A stretch of 10,136 bases of DNA from Pelotomaculum sp. (GTDB taxonomy: Bacteria; Bacillota; Desulfotomaculia; Desulfotomaculales; Pelotomaculaceae), in the NCBI GenBank assembly GCA_022839445.1, contig JALHFC010000030.1:1-10136 (forward strand), read 5' to 3'. Below are positions 6,359-10,136 of the stretch, in pieces; position 1 is the stretch's first letter; every line of letters begins with the position of its first letter. The notes beneath the pieces are model-generated. The model did no database searches. It was not told where the DNA came from and was given only the letters and a program-made list of their open reading frames with translations. The position numbers were made by a program, and so were the translations under genes.

Positions 6359-7360
6359 ATGGGTGAAATCAGAGAGGCGGTACGTCTGTATTATCGCGGG
6401 GAATTACCTCAGGCAGAAATTATACTAAAAAGGTTTCTCAGGGAAGAGCCTACCAACATAAGCGCTCTGGTTAGGATGGCCGATATCCAAAAAGATCTGG
6501 GCAAGATGGAAAAAGCAGGTGAGACCTACTTAAAAGTAGCCGGGATTTATGAAAAAGAGGGCAATTATGAGGATAGTCTTGAGTATCTAGAAAAAGCTTC
6601 GCCTTATTTTCCCCAGGCTAAAACTGCGCCGCAAATAGGCCGGCTCCTTTTTCAGCTGGGTCGCTACGACGAGGCGTTGAGCTACCTTATCGTTTCCCCT
6701 CCGGAGAGTGAAATTTTATTTTTTACCGCCAAGAGTTACTTTTTTTTAAACCAATACAATAACGCCCTGCGAGTGTTCAGGGAAATTCTCGAGGGTGAAC
6801 CGGCGCCCGGTGAAATGATCCGGGCCTGTTATTGGGCGGCAAAGTCCTTGTACGCGCTGGGTGAACTGGAAGAAGCAATAGCTTGTTACAAAAGTTATAT
6901 TTACGCATGCCCCCGGGAAAAACAGGCGCATTTTGATCTGGCCCTTTGTTATCTTAATTCAGGCCGCTTCGACATGGCGGAAAGCAGCTTCTTGCAGTTT
7001 AAAAAACTAGGGGGAAGTGAAGAGCTGCTATGCCTGTATTTGGGAATAGTTTATTATCACCAAGGTAATTATAAAGAGGTGATTAAGCTGCTCGACCAAA
7101 TACCCATATGCGTACAGGCGCTTCATTGGAAAGGGCTGGCCCTTTATGAACTGTCGCGCTATGAAGAGGCCCTGGAATGTTTTACTACTGCGGCGAAGCA
7201 GGAAGCCAGGCCCTTGTATTATAAAATGATGGGCAACGCCAGTTTAAGGCTGCAATATTATTTCGAAGCCAAAATCTGTTATGAAAAAGCGCTTGATCTG
7301 GACCCCACGGATCACGACCTGGAAAAGCTAATAGCCATTGCCGGGAATTGCTTAAAGTAA
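6359..7360 (+). CDS. Tetratricopeptide repeat (TPR) protein
   Basis: A 333-residue protein made almost wholly of helix pairs of TPR type. Recognisable units include LYYRGELPQAEIILKRFL (8-25), ADIQKDLGKMEKAGETYLKV, GNYEDSLEYLEKA, LFQLGRYDEALSYL, YFFLNQYNNALRVFREIL, SLYALGELEEAIACYKSY, CYLNSGRFDMAESSFLQF, VYYHQGNYKEVIKLLDQI, ALYELSRYEEALECFTTA and the last, best-conserved unit ending YEKALDLDPT. TPR arrays are protein-binding scaffolds; the partner is unknown. There is no signal peptide, membrane anchor or catalytic domain, so it is probably cytosolic. The start is fixed by AGGGGG (6347-6352) six bases before ATG. The TIGR04076 gene follows in the same direction after 43 bases with no terminator, so they are likely co-transcribed. 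Confidence 0.85.
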   Translation: MGEIREAVRLYYRGELPQAEIILKRFLREEPTNISALVRMADIQKDLGKMEKAGETYLKVAGIYEKEGNYEDSLEYLEKASPYFPQAKTAPQIGRLLFQLGRYDEALSYLIVSPPESEILFFTAKSYFFLNQYNNALRVFREILEGEPAPGEMIRACYWAAKSLYALGELEEAIACYKSYIYACPREKQAHFDLALCYLNSGRFDMAESSFLQFKKLGGSEELLCLYLGIVYYHQGNYKEVIKLLDQIPICVQALHWKGLALYELSRYEEALECFTTAAKQEARPLYYKMMGNASLRLQYYFEAKICYEKALDLDPTDHDLEKLIAIAGNCLK

Positions 7361-7403
7361 GCATAAAAAAGAGGCCGGTTAGGTCCGGCAAAGGTGGTGT
7401 GAC

Positions 7404-7730
7404 ATGTATAAATACAAGGTTGTAGCGACGATAATTGAGATCAGGGGCGAGGGTAAATGCTCCTATGGCCACAAGGTAGGGGACAGCTTTGAATTTACTC
7501 AATTTACTCCCGGCGGGCTGTGCCAGTTCGCTTATGACGCTTTGCGCCCGGCTGTGGCCGCATTGCTTTACGGGGGTAACTTTCCCTGGTTTGAGAACAG
7601 CGATGTATCAACCTGGGCCTGCCCGGACCCGGACCGCCCGGTAATTTTTGAACTGCGAAGGACACAGGGGGACGGTTCTTTTGTGTCGTCTTCGACGACA
7701 CAAAAGAACCGTCCCCCTGTGTCCCCGTGA
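7404..7730 (+). CDS. TIGR04076 family protein with a repeat-derived C-terminus
   Basis: A small cytosolic protein of the uncharacterised TIGR04076 family. Family marks are the start MYKYKVVATIIEIRG, C19, GHKVGD (22-27), GGLC with C40, YGGNFPW (56-62) and ACPDPDRPVIFELRR (72-86). The conserved cysteines suggest metal or redox chemistry but no function is established. The start is supported by AGGTGG (7392-7397) six bases upstream. Family members usually end within a few residues of the FELRR position. Here the frame runs into the palindrome at 7660, so residues about 86-107 (RTQGDGSFVSSSTTQKNRPP...) are simply the translated repeat, ending at TGA 7728-7730. The native stop was probably lost or displaced when the repeat arrived. 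Confidence 0.82.
   Translation: MYKYKVVATIIEIRGEGKCSYGHKVGDSFEFTQFTPGGLCQFAYDALRPAVAALLYGGNFPWFENSDVSTWACPDPDRPVIFELRRTQGDGSFVSSSTTQKNRPPVSP
7660..7724 (+). repeat. Perfect 31-bp palindromic repeat, copy 1
   Basis: The left arm 7660-7690 (beginning GGACACAGGGGGACGG and ending TGTGTCGTC) and right arm 7694-7724 are perfectly complementary around a three-base loop TTC (7691-7693). The outer flank CCGTGACACC (7725-7734) adds a GTGTCA-type motif found again at copy 2. Compared with copy 2 this one lies in reverse orientation (loop TTC against GAA). I recall this sequence as a dispersed palindrome in Peptococcaceae genomes, of the kind mobilised by IS200-like/RAYT transposases; that link is inference. 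It occupies the end of the TIGR04076 ORF and could also serve as an attenuating hairpin before csp. Confidence 0.93.
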
Positions 7731-7737
7731 CACCTAG

Positions 7738-7743
7738 TATAAT
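7738..7743 (+). promoter_or_regulatory. Candidate -10 box for the cold-shock gene
   Basis: TATAAT matches the SigA -10 exactly and would start transcription near 7750, giving a leader of about 55 bases before ATG 7804. The expected -35 position (about 7715-7720) falls inside the right arm of palindrome copy 1 and has no TTGACA-like sequence. Either the repeat replaced the original -35, or another promoter such as TATACT at 7760-7765 is used. Confidence 0.4.
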
Positions 7744-7803
7744 ATGCAGGCAAAATGGCTATACTTAAAGGGTAGATGAATTTAGGAGGTTGAAGTAGTT
7801 AGT

Positions 7804-8001
7804 ATGATTGGTAAGGTAAAATGGTTTAATGCGGGGAAAGGTTACGGGTTTATCGAGACATTGGAGGGACAAGATGTTTTCGTGCACTATTCCTCCATTC
7901 AATCCGATGGTTTCAAAACCCTTGACGAAGGCCAGGGTGTAGAGTTTGAAATCGTTGAGGGCAACCGTGGCCCGCAGGCAGCCAATGTTGTTAAATTATA
8001 G
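7804..8001 (+). CDS. Cold-shock protein (CspA/CspB family)
   Basis: A 65-residue single cold-shock domain that binds single-stranded nucleic acid and acts as an RNA chaperone. The order is typical: MIGKVKWFNAGKGYGFIE with RNP1 (KGYGFIE), then RNP2 (DVFVHYS), and the end GPQAANVVKL. The length is normal for the family. The ribosome site AGGAGGT (7784-7790) is 13 bases before ATG 7804, longer than the usual 5-9. No other in-frame start lies nearer, because TTG 7790 is out of frame and meets TAG at once. The gene is monocistronic, with a strong terminator at 8040-8092. The bracket of palindromes around csp and spoVT is noted separately. Confidence 0.95.
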   Translation: MIGKVKWFNAGKGYGFIETLEGQDVFVHYSSIQSDGFKTLDEGQGVEFEIVEGNRGPQAANVVKL

Positions 8002-8039
8002 ATGCAGGAGAGGTTTTCTTTTGATATAATTTAACGATC

Positions 8040-8092
8040 AACTAAGACAGCCGGTTTATAGCCGGTTGTTTTAGTTCTTTACTTGTTTTTTT
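8040..8092 (+). terminator. Rho-independent terminator after csp
   Basis: The 15-bp stem AACTAAGACAGCCGG (8040-8054) / CCGGTTGTTTTAGTT (8062-8076) has all positions paired, with two G-U pairs, around a seven-base loop. It is followed by CTTT and, at 8086-8092, seven T. It lies 39 bases after the csp stop and would isolate csp from spoVT. Confidence 0.85.
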
Positions 8093-8206
8093 GGTAACAT
8101 TTTTATTAATATAAATTCCAATTTCGCTAAAACTAATAACAGATTCGCTCCCCTGGTTATTTTAGGGCATGGTGGGATAATTACTTTTAGTTTTGCAGAT
8201 TATTTC

Positions 8207-8236
8207 GATTAAACAACTTTGTATCCGCGTATAATA
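8207..8236 (+). promoter_or_regulatory. Promoter of spoVT, possibly SigG-like
   Basis: TATAAT at 8230-8235 is a perfect SigA-type -10 but has no TTGACA-like -35. Read as a sporulation promoter, GATTA (8207-8211), 18 bases, then TATAATA (8230-8236) is one mismatch from GMATR and one from CATAATA. That resembles SigG promoters, the class that drives spoVT in Bacillus subtilis. Transcription would begin near 8242, leaving a very short leader that still holds AGGTGG. Confidence 0.45.
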
Positions 8237-8256
8237 CATTAAAAGGTGGTGACATG

Positions 8257-8793
8257 ATGAAAGCAACAGGGATCGTTCGTCGTATTGATGATCTGGGCAG
8301 GGTAGTGATACCTAAAGAAATAAGGCGGACAATGCGGATTCGGGAGGGGGACCCACTGGAAATTTTCACCGACAGGGAAGGGGAAGTAATACTGAAAAAG
8401 TACTCCCCCATCGGTGAGCTGGGAGAGTTTGCTTCGGAATATGCCGACTCACTTAATGAAACGCTTGGACATATCTCTTGTATTGCCGACAAGGATTCGA
8501 TTATTGCAGTAGCAGGCGCGCCCAAAAAACAGTTGATGAATAAGTTGATCAGCCCTGATGTGGAAAAAGTAATGATGGAGAGAAAAATGGCGGTGTTTAA
8601 CGAGTCGTATTTTTTAACCGCCGACGAAGATGTAAGTTATAACTCCGTGGTCATTGCGCCTATTATCGCCGGTGGTGACACGCTCGGTGCCGTGATCATC
8701 GCAACAAAGGACCCCGAAGTCCAGATGAGCAACCTTGAAACAAAGCTTGCTGAAACAGCGGCCGGTTTTCTGGCAAAGCAAATGGAATCCTGA
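8257..8793 (+). CDS. spoVT: Stage V sporulation protein T (AbrB-like transcription regulator)
   Basis: SpoVT controls late forespore genes and spore germination properties in spore formers. The 178 residues match the B. subtilis protein in length and layout. Residues 1-50 form the AbrB swapped-hairpin DNA-binding domain (MKATGIVRRIDDLGRVVIPK, then EIRRTMRIREGDPLEIF), nearly identical to the Bacillus sequence as I remember it. Residues about 55-178 form the GAF-type domain ending ETAAGFLAKQMES. The second ATG (8257) is chosen over 8254 because AGGTGG (8244-8249) lies seven bases before it and four before 8254, and because the family begins MKATG. It has its own promoter, ends beside palindrome copy 2 and is convergent with the cDPGS-family gene. 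Its presence is good evidence that the host forms endospores. Confidence 0.96.
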   Translation: MKATGIVRRIDDLGRVVIPKEIRRTMRIREGDPLEIFTDREGEVILKKYSPIGELGEFASEYADSLNETLGHISCIADKDSIIAVAGAPKKQLMNKLISPDVEKVMMERKMAVFNESYFLTADEDVSYNSVVIAPIIAGGDTLGAVIIATKDPEVQMSNLETKLAETAAGFLAKQMES

Positions 8794-8801
8794 ACAAACA
8801 T

Positions 8802-8875
8802 GACACAGGGGTGACACAGGGGGACGGTTCTTTTGTGTCGTCGAAGACGACACAAAAGAACCGTCCCCCTGTGTC
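8802..8875 (+). repeat. Perfect 30-bp palindromic repeat, copy 2, with duplicated edge
   Basis: Arms 8813-8842 (beginning GACACAGGGGGACGG) and 8846-8875 are perfectly complementary around the loop GAA (8843-8845). Within the arms the sequence equals copy 1. On the 5' side GACACAGGGG is doubled (8802-8811 and 8813-8822), so this edge is asymmetric. The hairpin fills nearly all of the 86 bases between the stop of spoVT and the stop of the convergent cDPGS-family gene. It may therefore halt transcription from both sides, although no U-run follows. Confidence 0.93.
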
Positions 8876-8879
8876 TGCC

Positions 8880-10136
8880 TTACAGCAATTTTGCCAGTAT
8901 TCCCGGTAGCTGAGGGGTGCCTACTTCCTCTAGTTCGTACCGCACCCTGACAGCCGGTTTGTTTAGGGACATCACGCGGCGCAGGTCGATGGGGGTCCCG
9001 ATGACCACCACTTCGGCGGGCGAGTTGTTAATGGTCTGCTCCAGTTCCGCGATCTGGGTTTGGCCGTAACCCATCGCTGGAAGCAGCCTGGACAGGTGGT
9101 TGTACTTGGCGAAGGTACCCTTTATGCTGCCCGCCGCATACGGGCGGGGATCGATTAATTCGCCGGCGCCTAGTTTTTCGGCGGCAATTACCCCGGCGCC
9201 ATAGGCCATTCCCCCGTGGGTAAGCGTTGGGCCGTCTTCCACGACCAGGACCTTCTTGCCTTTTACCGCCTCAGGCTGTTCGACGGTGATCGGCGAGTTG
9301 GCCATGATAATTTTAGCGCCCGGGTTGTTCCCGGCGGTAGTGTTCCTGACTGCCTCTACCTTGGCGGGGTCCGCGGAATCAACCTTGTTGATAATGGCGA
9401 TGTCAGCCATGCGCAGGTTGGTTTCTCCAGGATGGTAACTGATCTCATGCCCGGCGCGGTGCGGGTCAACCACCACTATATGCAGATCGGAAACATAGAA
9501 GGGGATGTCATTGTTTCCCCCGTCCCAGAGGATTACATCGGCTTCTTCCTCCGCCCGGCGCAATATAACCTCGTAGTCGACCCCCGCGTATACCACCATC
9601 CCGATGTCGATATGGGGCTCGAATTCTTCCCTTTCCTCGATGGTACACTTGAACTTGTCCAAATCTTCATAGCCGGCAAACCTCATGGCTACCTGTTCCT
9701 CCAGATCGCCGTAAGGCATCGGGTGCCGGATGACCGCGACCTTTTTGCCGGCTTCGGTAAGGATCTTGGCGACATACCTGGTAGTTTGGCTTTTTCCGCT
9801 GCCGGTCCTCACCGATGTTACCGATACCACCTTGCGCTTGGACTTAATCATGGTCGTTTTCGGTCCCATCAGCCTGAAGTCGGCCCCGGAGGCCATCACT
9901 AAAGAGGCCTGATGCATTACATACGCATGGGATACATCGCTGTAAGCAAAAACTACCTGGTCGACATTGTGCTTTTTAATTAATCCCGGTAATTCTTCCT
10001 CCGCGTGTATGGGGATACCTTCCGGGTATCCCTGTCCCGCCAGCCCGGGGGGATATAACCGCCCCTCAATATCCGGGATCTGAGTAGCCGTGAAGGCCAC
10101 TACCTGGTAGGCCGGATTATTCCTGAAATAGGTGTT
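8880..10136 (-). CDS. Cyclic 2,3-diphosphoglycerate synthetase family protein (COG2403-type), N-terminus outside the window
   Basis: The frame is open to the window edge. The first visible residues NTYFRNNPAYQVVAFTATQIP continue upstream of the GTG at 10100, so that GTG is not the start and the gene is 5'-partial, probably by 15-20 residues. An N-terminal Rossmann-like part (to about residue 90) with EGIPIHAEEELPGLI and YSDVSHAYVMH leads to a P-loop RTGSGKSQTTRYV (RTGSGKS at 9789-9809). Then come VILWDGGNNDIPF, VVVDPHRAGHE, the NKVDSAD base-recognition-like motif and a C-terminal region ending LPGILAKLL. In methanogens the named family member closes 2,3-diphosphoglycerate to the cyclic form using ATP. 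Bacterial relatives are common in anaerobes but their substrate is not established, so the enzymatic name is by family only. It ends five bases from palindrome copy 2. Confidence 0.85.
   Translation of the reverse strand, partial: NTYFRNNPAYQVVAFTATQIPDIEGRLYPPGLAGQGYPEGIPIHAEEELPGLIKKHNVDQVVFAYSDVSHAYVMHQASLVMASGADFRLMGPKTTMIKSKRKVVSVTSVRTGSGKSQTTRYVAKILTEAGKKVAVIRHPMPYGDLEEQVAMRFAGYEDLDKFKCTIEEREEFEPHIDIGMVVYAGVDYEVILRRAEEEADVILWDGGNNDIPFYVSDLHIVVVDPHRAGHEISYHPGETNLRMADIAIINKVDSADPAKVEAVRNTTAGNNPGAKIIMANSPITVEQPEAVKGKKVLVVEDGPTLTHGGMAYGAGVIAAEKLGAGELIDPRPYAAGSIKGTFAKYNHLSRLLPAMGYGQTQIAELEQTINNSPAEVVVIGTPIDLRRVMSLNKPAVRVRYELEEVGTPQLPGILAKLL

Noticed and set aside
7374..7389. GCCGG-TTAGGT-CCGGC hairpin after the TPR gene as a terminator
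   Set aside because: A five-bp stem with no U-run, directly before the ribosome site of the next gene; more likely chance in a co-transcribed spacer.
7660..8875. CRISPR array from repeated GACACAGGGGGACGG sequence
   Set aside because: Only two copies more than 1 kb apart, each itself a perfect palindrome, with genes rather than spacers between them and no cas genes.
9216..9902. 228-codon open frame on the plus strand
   Set aside because: It lies wholly opposite the well-supported cDPGS-family gene, has no recognisable domain, and is a codon-bias shadow.

Overview
The window looks like chromosome of an anaerobic, spore-forming Firmicute of the Peptococcaceae type (Pelotomaculum/Desulfotomaculum-like). 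The reasons are a clear SpoVT sporulation regulator, AGGAGG-type ribosome sites, TTG/GTG starts, a MOT1-type molybdate/sulfate permease, a cyclic-2,3-diphosphoglycerate-synthetase-family GTPase/ATPase, and a palindromic repeat (GACACAGGGGGACGG...) that I recall as common in such genomes. The assignment is by protein resemblance only.

Layout. 1-1042 (+): a GGDEF/HD-GYP c-di-GMP protein cut by the window start and broken internally: about 40 residues at the end of GGDEF are missing and the frame changes, leaving two overlapping ORFs. 1061-1522 (-): a small YkgJ-type cysteine-cluster protein with its own extended -10 promoter. 1604-2908 (-): a 434-residue protein of unknown function. 3047-4273 (+): a MOT1 permease with an odd start region. 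4294-5421 (+): an MFS transporter that may be leaderless. 5437-6180 (-): a compact histone-deacetylase-fold amidohydrolase. 6359-7360 (+): a TPR protein, followed by 7404-7730 (+), a TIGR04076 protein whose C-terminus is encoded by a repeat. 7804-8001 (+): a cold-shock protein with a strong terminator behind it. 8257-8793 (+): spoVT. 8880-10136 (-): the cDPGS-family protein, running off the right edge.

The genes do not form one pathway. They fall into short units: MOT1+MFS (20 bp apart), TPR+TIGR04076 (43 bp apart), and single genes. Divergent promoter regions lie at 2909-3046 and 6181-6358; convergent junctions lie at 1043-1060, 5422-5436 and 8794-8879.

The most notable structure is a pair of near-identical perfect palindromes (31 and 30 bp arms, 3-nt loops) at 7660-7724 and 8813-8875. 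They are oppositely oriented, judged by loop and flank, and bracket the csp-spoVT segment. The first has become the last 23 codons of the TIGR04076 gene; the second fills the junction between spoVT and the cDPGS-family gene. I found no CRISPR array, rRNA, tRNA, or intact transposase, and no convincing new multi-gene system.
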